The notes beneath the pieces were generated by a model that worked only from the letters and a program-made list of their open reading frames with translations, was not told where the DNA came from and ran no database searches. A stretch of 64,000 bases of DNA, taken from positions 16,676,458 to 16,740,457 of the forward strand of contig OX375875.1 in the NCBI GenBank assembly GCA_947359465.1, given 5' to 3'. Position 1 is the first letter of the stretch; each line of letters begins with the position of its first letter. Made by a program: the position numbers and the translations under genes. This document shows positions 54,364-64,000 of this stretch, in pieces. This stretch comes from Metellina segmentata. Taxonomy: Eukaryota; Arthropoda; Arachnida; Araneae; Tetragnathidae.

Positions 54364-54489
54364 CTGCGGAACAGAAGATTGTTTATGTAATTTCGATTCA
54401 GTGTGAGTAATGATGGAAATGTGAAACAATTCAACTCGTCTCGCTTGGCACGATCTGTGTGTGTTAAACGAGTCTCCTTTCACAATGAC

Positions 54490-55330
54490 GAATCATTATG
54501 CCAAGCGAAAGACAAGACAGTGAAGGAAGAGGGAATTAAAACTTAAGAATAAATTGTTTGGTAAAAAAGTAACACATTTTTGAGCCAAACTGTTGCACAT
54601 TGAATACAACCAAATAAATTACCAAATAAACACAAGTACATTGTAAATGACCAAAGACATAAAATTTAATCATAAAAAAAAAAGAACATAGCAAGAGTGA
54701 GGGAATTGTTTAAGTAAATTCGGACAAAAACGTGAAATAAGATTAAACAATCTTAATGTTTAATCATTTTTTGTGAAAATATTCTGTGGTTGTGTATTCA
54801 AGTTGCAAAATTCCTCGCATTGATTATAAAAAGAACATACAATTATTACATACATTATTTTTCTGAGCAAAGAATACTTTGACCTCAGAAAAATCCGCAA
54901 ACGGTTTTCTGCTTACAAATTGGATTTTTTTGTCAAAAAATAGAAAGAATAGAATGCCAAGCTGATTGGCAATGTCCTAAAAACGATGCATTGGCAAAAG
55001 TTAGAGGAATTTTGGAATTCAGAGCACTAGCAAACAACCAAATTTGTATCGAGGCCCAAGGGGACAGGGCTGTGGACTCGTACTACTCAACTCAATAGCA
55101 AAACAATTACCAGTCTCTCTGCACATAGCGCCGGCTTAGTGCAGAAAATCATTAACTGACATTTTTTCGAAGACATCAAATACTTGTTTTCATAATGAGA
55201 TACATGCTATCAGATTTTAATAAAAAAGACAACCGATAACAGACATAAAGAAATGCCTACAATTCTTATTTTTTGACCTAAAAATTAATAGTTAATTTTG
55301 AAACATCTCAACTCAGCAATTTTTCTTTTT
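54490..55330. other. Upstream of filamin, nothing recognised
   Basis: AT-rich sequence between the probable 5' UTR and a dispersed repeat. A filamin promoter or non-coding exon could be here but no core element stands out. Confidence 0.35.
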
Positions 55331-55349
55331 TTTTTTAGTTAATGAGAGT

Positions 55350-55790
55350 CAGTCTGCGGACGATATAAGTACCAAATCCATTGCCTTTGGATTCAACGTA
55401 TTGTACTGGATCAAATGGTGTGTTGACAGAAATAATAGCGTAAAGAACAAGATCTTTGGGTTTCACCAGAACAACATTTATTCTGACATCCAACAGCTTT
55501 ACAGATATGTGCAGCAAACTTACAGATATTTTGGGACAAGAAGGATTCGGCAGAAGTTAGCGAGCGTGTCCTCGCCCTCTCAGGTCTCAATGGTCTCTGG
55601 AATATTCCAGCCATCCAGCCGCCTTTCAGCTGAAAACCACCTGTCGATGGAATTTTGAATGTTCTCAAGGGGCTTGAGATTTAGAAGATAGTAATGTCAG
55701 TGTGAAGTCAGATGAAAAGGGTTTATGTCAAGTGCCCAGAACTTTATGACCGATGTAATATAAAATAGAGGACTGTTCCAGACAACAGTA
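55350..55790 (+). repeat. Unclassified interspersed repeat (solo-LTR-like), copy 2
   Basis: Inverted partner of 26400-26835, about 80% alike by eye: GCGTAAAGAACAAGATCTTT, CAACATTTATTCTGACATCC, CCATCCAGCCGCCTTTCAGC, AGTGCCCAGAACTTTATGAC. The right end passes into unrecognised sequence. Confidence 0.6.
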
Positions 55791-56300
55791 ATTACAGAGT
55801 TAGTTTGTGTCAGTTGATCACTTCAAAGGAGTTTAATAATCTCCAATTAAGGAATTCTTGAATATGTCTGATTCATCAGAGAAGCCGTCTTTACAGTGTT
55901 ACAGTATGTGTACTCTGCGCATACACAAGTTTCAGTGAGCAGAGCCCACTATAGAACCAATGATCGCAGTACCTGCCGAACTGTGCGTCCGTGGATCAAC
56001 TGGTCCCACTGGATTCAACTCAGGCTACCAAAATAGAACATTCTGGGAGAGGAAATTAAATAAGCTCATAATTACACAAATTGCATTAAATACAAGTCCC
56101 AAATCAAATCGGGATATCGGAGGAAACACTAAACGGAGGAAATTATGTGTTAATCACACGTAGTACACATTAACTAATGTATCGGAAAGCTTGAGGTAGT
56201 TTGTCACTACGGTCATTACATACTACATAAAAGTTAATGAGTCACGGACATTCGACTTAATGTGGATTTCGAACCACTACGAACATCTATGCCTCGACTA
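55791..56300. other. Nothing recognised
   Basis: Short open frames only, no repeat family recognised. Confidence 0.35.
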
Positions 56301-56302
56301 GG

Positions 56303-56415
56303 TTGGTTATTTTGGGCTTTTGTAGCACAAGGTGTATATTTGGCCAAGGCTACGCCAAACACGAGATAAAATTTCGAGTAAAAAATGTCAAGAAAGGAGA
56401 CATAAGAGGGATTGG
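56303..56415 (-). repeat. SINE-A 3' fragment
   Basis: GGTTGGTTATTTTGGGCTTT, GTAGCACAAGGTGTATATTT, GCCAAGGCTACGCCAAACAC. Confidence 0.55.
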
Positions 56416-56434
56416 GGAGAGGGATTAGAAATAG

Positions 56435-57215
56435 GTAGGTATTTCATTAAAGTCGCACAACGGACAATTGAAGACGGTCCGAGATTAACCTCTAAGGGAA
56501 AGATTCGAGGAAAACACCACGTAATTTTAAAACACGGTCAGGTGATGAGTCAACTCCTGAGCGGGCACCCCACTCTCCAAACTTCCACACCTCACTAACG
56601 TTAGGGCATATAGGGCCACGACAGATTTAAGGTGCACTAGCCGTCTTTACACCATACGCTAACAAACATCCGTGCACTGACCCGGATTCGAACCAGGAAC
56701 TTTCGATCTATTAGATGCTAACACCTTAACCACCAGAGAGGTTGGTCGGCGTGTACAAAGGAGGTAAATTGGGAATTTTAATTGACGTCGTACTAGAGCA
56801 ACACAACGGGTTATTGACGACGATACGGGATCAATCCCCTAAGTCAACAAACTCAGTAGTCCCCAAAAGAGCCAAAGATCAACAGTACAACGATTAAGAT
56901 TTCTTTTGGTAATGGTAATTTTAGTTAACGTCGTACTAGAGCAACACAATGGGCTATTGAAGACGGTCCGGGATCAGTCCCTTACGGGAAAGATCCGAGG
57001 ACAACACCTCGTCATTTTGAACCACGATCAGATGACGAGTCATCTGAGCTCTCCAAACTTCCACACCAACCCAATGTGAGGACTTTTGGCCATGATAGAT
57101 GTACAGTGCACCAGTCGCTTCTACACCACATGCTTAAAAACATCCGTACACTGTACCGGATTCGGACCAGGAACCTTTCGATCCTGAAGCTAACACCTTA
57201 ACCACCAGACCAGGG
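56435..57215 (-). repeat. Three SINE-B insertions in a row, all antisense
   Basis: 56435-56752 is near-complete with the head GGATTCGAACCAGGAAC and TAACACCTTAACCACCAGAG. 56775-56850 is a tail fragment. 56918-57215 is near-complete with a head ending TTAACCACCAGACC. Heads are of the 29.2-kb type. Confidence 0.8.
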
Positions 57216-57229
57216 TGCGAGGAGTAAAG

Positions 57230-57440
57230 AATTGCTTGGCCATCCTGGGGTCACAACTCCCGTTTTTACTAAAGACAATAATAACAAGGGAAAAAAGATC
57301 GGTAGAGTACCACGAGTCCTTGAAGCCCACACTAACCGAAAGAGTATGTGCCCCCGTAGGCATGTCTTGACTAGGACACGAATCCAGAGCCTGTTGAACT
57401 AAGGGTCCGAGTGCAAACCACTCGATTATCCGTATATCGG
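57230..57440 (-). repeat. SINE-A long-form part, antisense
   Basis: Shares TACCACGAGTCCTTGAAGCC and GGGGTCACAACTCCCGTTTT with the long copy at 44 kb (there CTCGCATCAATGAAGCCC and GCGACACCCGTGTTTACT). Confidence 0.5.
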
Positions 57441-57609
57441 ACTGCAACTTAATTCCAATGGATATTCAGTGATAACGTTGGGTTAGCCATAAGGTCTGAA
57501 ATTAAGGTAGAGAGCGGTAAACCAAACACAAGGCAGACGCCAATTAATAGACATACACTTCCCTACAATAATGGACCGGACAGCAAGATTTGATAGTATA
57601 ATAAAAAGA

Positions 57610-58110
57610 ATACATGTTTTAATAGGAGGATGGTCCCCCACGTACTGCAATTGCACTAGAAACCCTTCTGGGCGTACTTTCAACAAGGTTTGGATTCACA
57701 GCTAGGGATATTTGTTTCCGTTCCTGCTGTAAGAATGTCGCCAGCGCAGTTGTAGATTTCATACGTGGTTCCTTGGTCTGTAAGTGTCGCTCTAACGCGT
57801 CCCACAAATGTTCTATGAGCAGGTCAGGGAAGACGTTTTACATCTATATCTTGATACCACTTCTTGACAGAGCTGCAACATAACACGGAGCGTTGCCATA
57901 CTGGAAGTAACATTTGTCCATTCCCTAAAATTGCCAGAGCGTAGGAAGAACCTGATTGTCCAAAACGTTTATGTAAGCTTCGGCGTTGAATGGAACAGAA
58001 ACCATATGCAAAGATCCAAGGCCATACCTCGAAAAACACCCCCAAATAAGTAGTCGGAATTCACGCAAATCCGCTGGCGTTTGGTCCATTATTGTAGGTT
58101 GGTTTATGTA
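57610..58110 (-). pseudogene. Tc1-like transposase relic, C-terminal half
   Basis: Reading the minus strand across frames: WGCFSRYGLGSLHMV, NAEAYINVLDNQVLPTLWQF, then PVWQRS (the QHDNAP box, decayed), then HLWDALERHLQTKEP (after the usual DLNPIE). At least two frameshifts and stops break it. Length fits the second half of a Tc1 transposase. No terminal repeats found. Confidence 0.72.
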
Positions 58111-58382
58111 CAAAGAAAGTATTACTGCCAAAGAGAAAGAGAGAGAGAGAAAAGTACTGCCAGGGGTTAAGTTACAGAAATCGAACTTCGGGATTGACAT
58201 GATTCTAGTTCCTTGTGCCCAGTGCAAAAATATAACGTCAGAATGGCTGATAATACCCCAATTTGGCGAACATTGGCGACCGCACCCTTTTCTAGAATTT
58301 CAACCACTTTTTTCCCTGTTTGCGGTTTCCCACTTCTTGATACTTTTTGCACGTTCTTAAAAAAAAATGTTTTTTTTTTCCG

Positions 58383-58945
58383 AGGTACAGCTTCAGTCTA
58401 CAGTTATCGTGGTAGTAACGGCCTTGGCGCTTTTTTAGTTGCGAGTTATAGCAAGTTAAGGCAACCCATCTTTATTAATTTTATTTCATTTTTTTAAGGC
58501 AACCTCGGCAAGCGGAGTTCAAATTTTTATTTTAAGTATTCTAGAAAGTTCTTTCAAAATCCGTTAAACTGTCGTTTGATTTCATTGGTTCGTTTGAAAT
58601 TTTGTCTTTGATTTCATTGGTACTTTTAAATTTTTTTTCCTTGATTTCATTGGTTCTTTTAATGAATTTTGCAAGTTGTGAAATTTTCTTTCATTTGAAT
58701 TTATGTCACGGTACGGTGCTGTCGTCTCAGGTTGTATTTATATATTTTGTGAACGTATAATTATATTATTTACAATATATTTTTAAAAAAGGTGAACAAA
58801 TGTGTTTTTGAAACTTGTTAGTCTCTGTTGTAAATAATAATTTTTATTTTTTATTTTTATTTTTTCCTTGGAGACATTAGAAGTGCACTAAAAAGAGATG
58901 CCAAGACTGTTTCCACCACGATAAACGTAGACTGAAGCTGTACCT
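58383..58945. mobile_element. MITE with about 45-bp terminal inverted repeats
   Basis: 563 bp. The left end AGGTACAGCTTCAGTCTAC (continuing TTATCGTGGT..AAC..CTTGGC) is matched inverted at 58902-58945 with only about seven differences in 45. TTTCC occurs on both sides (58377-58381 and 58946-58950) and may be a 5-bp target copy with one extra base on the left. It holds three diverged direct copies of TTTGATTTCATTGGTTC (58574-58665). No transposase, family unknown. Confidence 0.8.
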
Positions 58946-58949
58946 TTTC

Positions 58950-60540
58950 CAATTACTACTTTGAATACATAAAGTTTAGATCAAAATTAATTGATGTAGG
59001 GCCTTGAGCTTGAGATTAGTTTTTGTCGCCAAGGCGAAAAGATGTTGGCGGAGGTGTTAGAATTGACAGTGGTCACCCGTATAATCACAAAACTCAAGAC
59101 CACACCGTAAACTCGATTTTAACCGAAATTCAGAATTTTTTTAAACAAATTTATACAAAGACATTAAAAACTAATGCAACGTAACAGCAAGTTCATAGCT
59201 GTATAAATGCCTCTTGAAAAGGAAGTCTACCTCCATATTTACCTCAACTGTCAATATTGTTTATCTTCGCATACAAGAAACTATTTCAAAATGAAGTTTT
59301 CGAAATACGAGGGAATATTGCTGTATTTCAGCATTGGAAACACCAAAAGAATCACTTTGAAGCTACAAAATTTACTTTCTACATTTGTTTATTGTTCATA
59401 TGGAGTTTGCATGTGTTCTAGATTTGAAGCATAGGCTTTTTTACCACACTTGTTCCGTTTTCGAGAAACCTCCATTATGTTTTTAAACACACGACAAAAG
59501 GTAAACGTCTGTTATGGAATTGAATGTTCGTCCTCATTTTTGTATAAAGCAGGACATCACATGAACCTTATTCACTGAAGTTTGCAATCAGTTCAGCAGA
59601 TTATTAATCAATGAACAGTGTTAGATCGATCATCGACGTGAAATAAAGGAAGACTGAGAATTGAGAGGAGCTTCAAAAAGTGTAACCAACATGATGACTA
59701 GTAGTCACGTGATTGCTGTTGAAAATTGTCTTGGTTGACCGGTTTGGCACCTTATCGCCTTGTTTGGTGATAAAGCATCTTAAGAAAGGGTAGAATTTGA
59801 ATGCGCATTTCTATAGAACGATGTGACCTTCCTTCAATAACCGCTAACTCTTTCGACAGTTAACTATAAATAATTAAATTCCATAAAAGTACGCAAGAGC
59901 TTAAAGTCTTTAGCAAGCCGAAATGAAATAGTGTAACTTTGCCTACCCAAAAGTACTTCGTGGTAGAGTTGGGTAACACTGATATATTACATAATCAGGG
60001 TTCGAAATCATTCTGGGTGATCCACGGGACCAGTAGCTATAATGAGAAAGCAAGCGCTGTTTTCTTTTAAAATAAGTTTCAAGGCCAGACAAACTGTTTT
60101 TCAAATAAAAGCTCAAAAATTCTGGTAGATAACATTAAAAAAATTTATAAAAAAATATATGTATATAATCCGCCAAAATAATCACAAAAAAAAATATTTT
60201 GTAAAGAAATTAAAAAAATAAGTTAAAACATAAAAAGTATGGAATTTACATTCTACAATAAATAGTTTTCAAAAACTCAACGTGATTTTCCAACCATACT
60301 GGTAAACAAACAGGATGTTTTAACGCAAAATGAGTATGCTATGTCCAGAAGTAGTTAAAAACAAATCCACTAATTCTTTATTCATTGCTATAGGCTTTGT
60401 ATTAGTTGAGAAAAACAGAAATAATATATACGATATTTTCCCAGCCATACTGGTAAAGTAATCAATCTCTACAGGAGCAATCAACTTCTATCGTAGCATT
60501 AACAACTCACATACAAAGGGAATTATGTGTTTTAACAATT
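58950..60540. other. Nothing recognised except one weak dispersed repeat
   Basis: 59920-59990 (AGCAAGCCGAAATGAAATAG, AGTACTTCGTGGTAGAG) resembles 61940-62020 and 44690-44765. No gene supported. Confidence 0.35.
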
Positions 60541-60542
60541 AA

Positions 60543-61198
60543 CTAGGGGGCCCGCCCCCTGCTCGCTAACGCTCGCCAACCCCGTGAGGATTGCTTCGCA
60601 ATTCTCATTGGTTCGCTGCGCAACCCTATGCTCGCTTCGCTCGCATCAATGAAGACACGTGTCCTAGCAGAAGGAATTGATTACAAAATATGATATTCCA
60701 AAAAAAATATTTTTCAAATCAAAATTTGTTGTATTACATAAAAGATATATACAGTACCTCTGGAATCAGAATTTAAATGAAAACTTTGAGCAAATTTTTA
60801 CTCGCAATGTGAGCGCTGCTTTGGAAATTGAATGTTGTTGAATGCAGCATGTTGTTTGTGTGTACATTTCCCCAATACTCGAGCCACCCATACACTTTTT
60901 GACTGAGTTTGTTGTCGAAAGTTGTAGTGCACGCGTCTTGTTGTACTATAATTGTTAGCCTTGAAAAGGACCGTTTTTTAAATAGCCCTGAAAAGATCCT
61001 CCGCTTTCTTAGATTTCTATTACAAACCGCAACAGCTCGTCTAAAATTCATTTTTTTCAATATAATTTCATCCGATAATGCTATAGATTCAAATGAAGCG
61101 CGAGGCTCCTAGTAAACAAACAATCACACAATGCTGCCAAAACGCGGTAACAAATAACGTCTTTTTTGCGTGCCACGTAAGAGAAATATATATATAGA
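60543..61198 (-). mobile_element. Non-autonomous Helitron-like element (family H2), 656 bp
   Basis: On the minus strand it starts A|TCTATATATATATTTCTC and ends with a strong hairpin AGGGGGCGGGCCCCCT overlapping CTAG|T. A|T flanks and lack of inverted repeats fit Helitrons. GC-rich, CpG-rich last 120 bases (TTCGCTGCGCAACC, TTCGCTCGCATC) contrast with the AT-rich rest. No Rep/helicase frame. Confidence 0.68.
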
Positions 61199-62945
61199 TT
61201 GTTACAGGCTCAGTTCACAAAATGTTCGCCAAACTTTTACTCGCTACAGGCAGGGTATTCTACATTTTACACATTTTTGAAATTTTATTCCAAGTTGTAA
61301 CCTACGTGCTACACAATGGATGTTTACAAGATTGAAAGAAGGAGTGAGAAGTGTTGTTGTCAAACAGAAAGTCAAGATTCATAAAATTTTTTTAGTAAAA
61401 AATTTATCTACAATTTTTAAAACAGAATTCTTATTCGCCAAATTAAAAATTTCGCTCCCCAACGAGTGAAAATTGTGTGCCCTGAATTAACACGTAATAA
61501 CTAAATTAATTTTTTTTGAGAGCGGATTTTTCTTTTCTAACACTGTTATACACTATTCAAACATAAGTTAATTTTTGTAGTGGTGTAGCTAAGCTCGCTA
61601 CAATACCCTCCCCCATCCAGAATTTAGAGAAATTGGATAGATGACGTCACTAGTAGCATTATCGCCATTTTCATGAGACTGTGAGAGCTGTATTAAGATC
61701 ACAGTTGTAATTGTCCTATGCTGCCTTTAGCAGCCAAGTGTGAGTGCCCTTGTGAAGTGAAGGCTGAACGGTAATGAATGGAGTGTAGCTGTGATAGAAG
61801 ATGAGCAGTATATGCCACCAGAGCCTCAGGTGGTTGTTGAAATTGAATAGCATCGTATTGGCGAATCAACTATCCATCGTGGGCCATCCATCGAATTTGT
61901 AAATTTTTACGTGTTCAAATTACGTCTGGGTCACCAATATAGCAAGCCGGAATGAAATTGTGCAATGTGTAAAATCTATCGTAATTTAAATTATCTAGTG
62001 GTAGATAAGCTCCCTACAAGTCGCTTGTTTGGCTGGATCAATTCAATCTCGGAAGAGAAATGAATTTGTACCTGAATAACGACTTATAAATTGAAACTAA
62101 TTTCAGTTCAATAAGTTTATTCGTTTTCAGTTCCATGTATTTAGTTTACAGCAGACAATGATCCTGTGACAACTAAACATTCATAAGCGAAATTTTATCT
62201 TTTGGTTCACAAAAGAGTAGGTTTTACATGATCAGATGGAAATTTTAGTTGAAAAAATCGTCTACATATTTTGGTTTCTTGATGTCTGCTTTAAAATCTC
62301 CAACTCACATACGAAGGATACGTTCGGATCACAGGCTGCACTATTTCGGTACATAAAACCTGATCCTAAAGCATGGTTTTAAAAAGCTGCAATTGCGTAT
62401 GGTAAATTTTTGGATCGTTCTTAGGATTTTTAAGATTTGAGCTCCATGATATTTTAAGAGAAAATTTTTCAATCCTCATATCTACGATCATTTTATTAGC
62501 TATAAAAATTTCGCCATAACAAATCATTGAATCGAATAATGATTTCGAACTTAACAAGTTTGTTGATTACTTCCATTTTCTTTCATAGTTTGTAAGTCGC
62601 CATTTTGAGTCGATTTACTGTCTGTATTATGTCTAATAAATCCGGAGACACAAGCAGCTGAAGTGTTTACATTTTTAGTATTACTCTGCTATTTCAATCA
62701 GATACCCCGATCTGACATTTCCGCCAAAAAAGGAGATACATTTCGCGTTAACATTAGTATGCAGAAACGATCACAATCCATTGCGTGGGTGACATCCTGC
62801 CACAAAGCAACGTGTGAATAAGAAATTATTATTCATCTTATGCCCAAATGCTGATTCTTAATCTATTGCAAGGAAAATAGGAAACTATAGCGTAAATTTA
62901 TAATCTGGAGCTATTTTTTGAAAATTCATGTCACATCCAATATTT
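61199..62945. other. Nothing recognised except short direct repeats
   Basis: TAGTGGT..AGCTAAGCTCGCTACAA at 61578-61603 recurs in the same direction at 61996-62019 with a few changes. They could be the ends of neighbouring copies of one dispersed repeat. Confidence 0.35.
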
Positions 62946-62949
62946 AAAA

Positions 62950-63092
62950 GTTTGGTTGGGGTTTTATGGCGCAGTGGCCATATTTGGTGATGCTGTGCCG
63001 AACTAAGACATACAATATCAAATAACGGACATTCAATACACAATGAAAGTTTTACTAACACAAAAGAGAAATACATCCAAGGAAGTAAGGTA
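62950..63092 (-). repeat. SINE-A 3' part, antisense
   Basis: GGTTGGGGTTTTATGGCGCA, GGCCATATTTGGTGATGCTG, AGACATACAATATCAAATAA, ACAAAAGAGAAATACATCCA. The SINE-B at 63095 follows at once and may have inserted into it. Confidence 0.68.
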
Positions 63093-63094
63093 AG

Positions 63095-63412
63095 GTAATT
63101 TTGATTAACGTCGTACTAGAGCAACACAACGGACTGTTGACGACAATCCGGGATCAATCCCTTAACGGATAGATCCGAGGACAACACCACGTTATTTTGA
63201 ATCACGGTCAGATGACGAGTCAACACCTGAGATCGCACCCCACTCTCCAAACCTTCATACCAACCCAACGGGAGGACTTTCGGCCACGACAGATTTAAGA
63301 TGCACCAGCCGTCTCTACACCATACGCTTACAAACATCCATGCACTGACCCGGATTCCAACCAGGAACCTTCCGATCTAGAGGCTAACGCCTTAACCACC
63401 AGACCGGTCATC
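63095..63412 (-). repeat. Near-complete SINE-B, antisense
   Basis: From GTAATTTTGATTAACGTCGT to the head CGGATTCCAACCAGGAACC and ACGCCTTAACCACCAGACC. One B-box base is changed (TTCCAACC for TTCGAACC). Confidence 0.82.
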
Positions 63413-63462
63413 CGAGGAGGAATGCACGAACTTGGAATCCTTTATATTCGAATTCTCAAGAT

Positions 63463-63672
63463 CTTGGTTGGTTGGTTTTGGGGGTTTTATGGCGCAAGGG
63501 CCAGATCTGGCCATGCTCGGCCAGACACAAGACATACAATATCAATTAATAAACACATACACAATGACAGTTTAATGACACAGAGGAAGAGATGTACACC
63601 CAAGGAGGAATACACCTGGCAGTAATCGAACCTGGGCCCCAACAACGGGAAGGTTCCTATCCACTGAGCCCA
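63463..63672 (-). repeat. Near-complete SINE-A, antisense
   Basis: From TTGGTTGGTTTTGGGGGTTT through ACAAGACATACAATATCAAT to the head. Reversed, the head is GGGCTCAGTGGATAGGAACC (A box) and CCCAGGTTCGATTACTGCC (B box), so SINE-A is also tRNA-derived. Confidence 0.8.
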
Positions 63673-63694
63673 GTCAAAATCTTGGAAACGGTCT

Positions 63695-63996
63695 GGAGGT
63701 TAAGGTTTAAGACAGCCTCTAGATAGGAAGGTTCCTAGTTTTAATCCGGGTCCGTGCATGGGTGATTGTAAGCGTTTGGTGTAGAGGCGAATGGAGCACC
63801 TTAAATCTGTCGTGACCGAAAGTCCTCACGTTGAGTCGTTGTGGAAGTTTGGAAAGTGGGGGTGCCAGCTCAGGAGTTGCCTCGTCAACTGACCGTAGTT
63901 CAAAATTACGAGGTGTTGTCCTCGGATCTTTCCCTTGAGGGATTGATCCCGGACCGTCGTCAATAGCTCGTTGTGTTGCTCTAGTACGACGTTAAA
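63695..63996 (+). repeat. Near-complete SINE-B, sense, up to window end
   Basis: Head AGGTTAAGGTTTAAGACAGC and TAGTTTTAATCCGGGTCCG (worn B box), body CCTTAAATCTGTCGTGACCG, tail TTGCTCTAGTACGACGTTAA. It is the inverse of the copy at 63095-63412. Confidence 0.8.
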
Positions 63997-64000
63997 AATG

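Noticed and set aside
54225..54483. Open frames opposite the filamin 5' UTR as an antisense gene
   Set aside because: Short, no domain, and explained by the GC-rich UTR block.

Overview
This is a 64 kb piece of an AT-rich, repeat-laden animal nuclear genome. The only host gene I can support is the 5' third of a filamin gene (arthropod cheerio / vertebrate FLNA-FLNC family). It lies on the minus strand, with its start codon at 54240, and it runs leftwards out of the window at base 1. Thirteen coding exons can be placed with GT..AG junctions and unbroken phase (2505 coding bases, 835 residues). They encode CH1, CH2, the linker and filamin Ig repeats 1 to 5 plus most of repeat 6. The dense tRNA-derived SINEs, Helitrons, hAT/mariner/Tc1 relics and a BEL/Pao LTR element point to an arthropod. 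A chelicerate, probably a spider, is my best guess from the style of the repeats, but the sequence does not prove it.

Layout, left to right. Bases 1-20862 hold filamin exons 13 to 2 (minus strand), separated by introns of 90 bp to about 7 kb. Intron 11 carries a complete, apparently young BEL/Pao retrotransposon (1478-7584) in antisense orientation. It has two 308-bp LTRs that look identical, a CCACC target duplication, and one unbroken 1768-codon gag-pol frame. Smaller insertions in these introns include a hAT MITE with an 8-bp target duplication (12683-13077), short Helitron-like elements (9.3, 13.6 and 14.8 kb) and a full-length SINE with a perfect 15-bp target duplication (16736-17121).

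Bases 20863-53894 are filamin intron 1, about 33 kb. It is filled with SINEs of two or three families, three tandem arrays (40-, 20- and 26-bp units), an internally deleted mariner, a 1.75-kb Helitron-like element seated in an AT microsatellite, a hAT deletion derivative that keeps part of its transposase, a near-perfect long hairpin and a perfect 30-bp palindrome. Exon 1 (CH1) is at 53895-54240 and abuts a tandem repeat that has copied its splice donor.

Bases 54241-64000 lie upstream of the filamin start codon. They hold a GC-richer probable 5' UTR piece, then only repeats: a solo-LTR-like repeat, SINEs, a Tc1-like transposase relic, a MITE with terminal inverted repeats of about 45 bp, and another Helitron-like element. 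I found no second host gene.

I found no bacterial-type operon, CRISPR array, rRNA or convincing free-standing tRNA gene. I do not see a clearly new enzymatic system. The most unusual items are structural: the donor-duplicating tandem repeat at exon 1, a possible CH1-less alternative first exon before exon 2, a SINE family with one body and different tRNA-like heads, a SINE split by a 1-kb block carrying two pieces of the same Helitron family, and the long hairpin at 41.8 kb. Boundaries of repeats are by eye unless an exact junction is stated.
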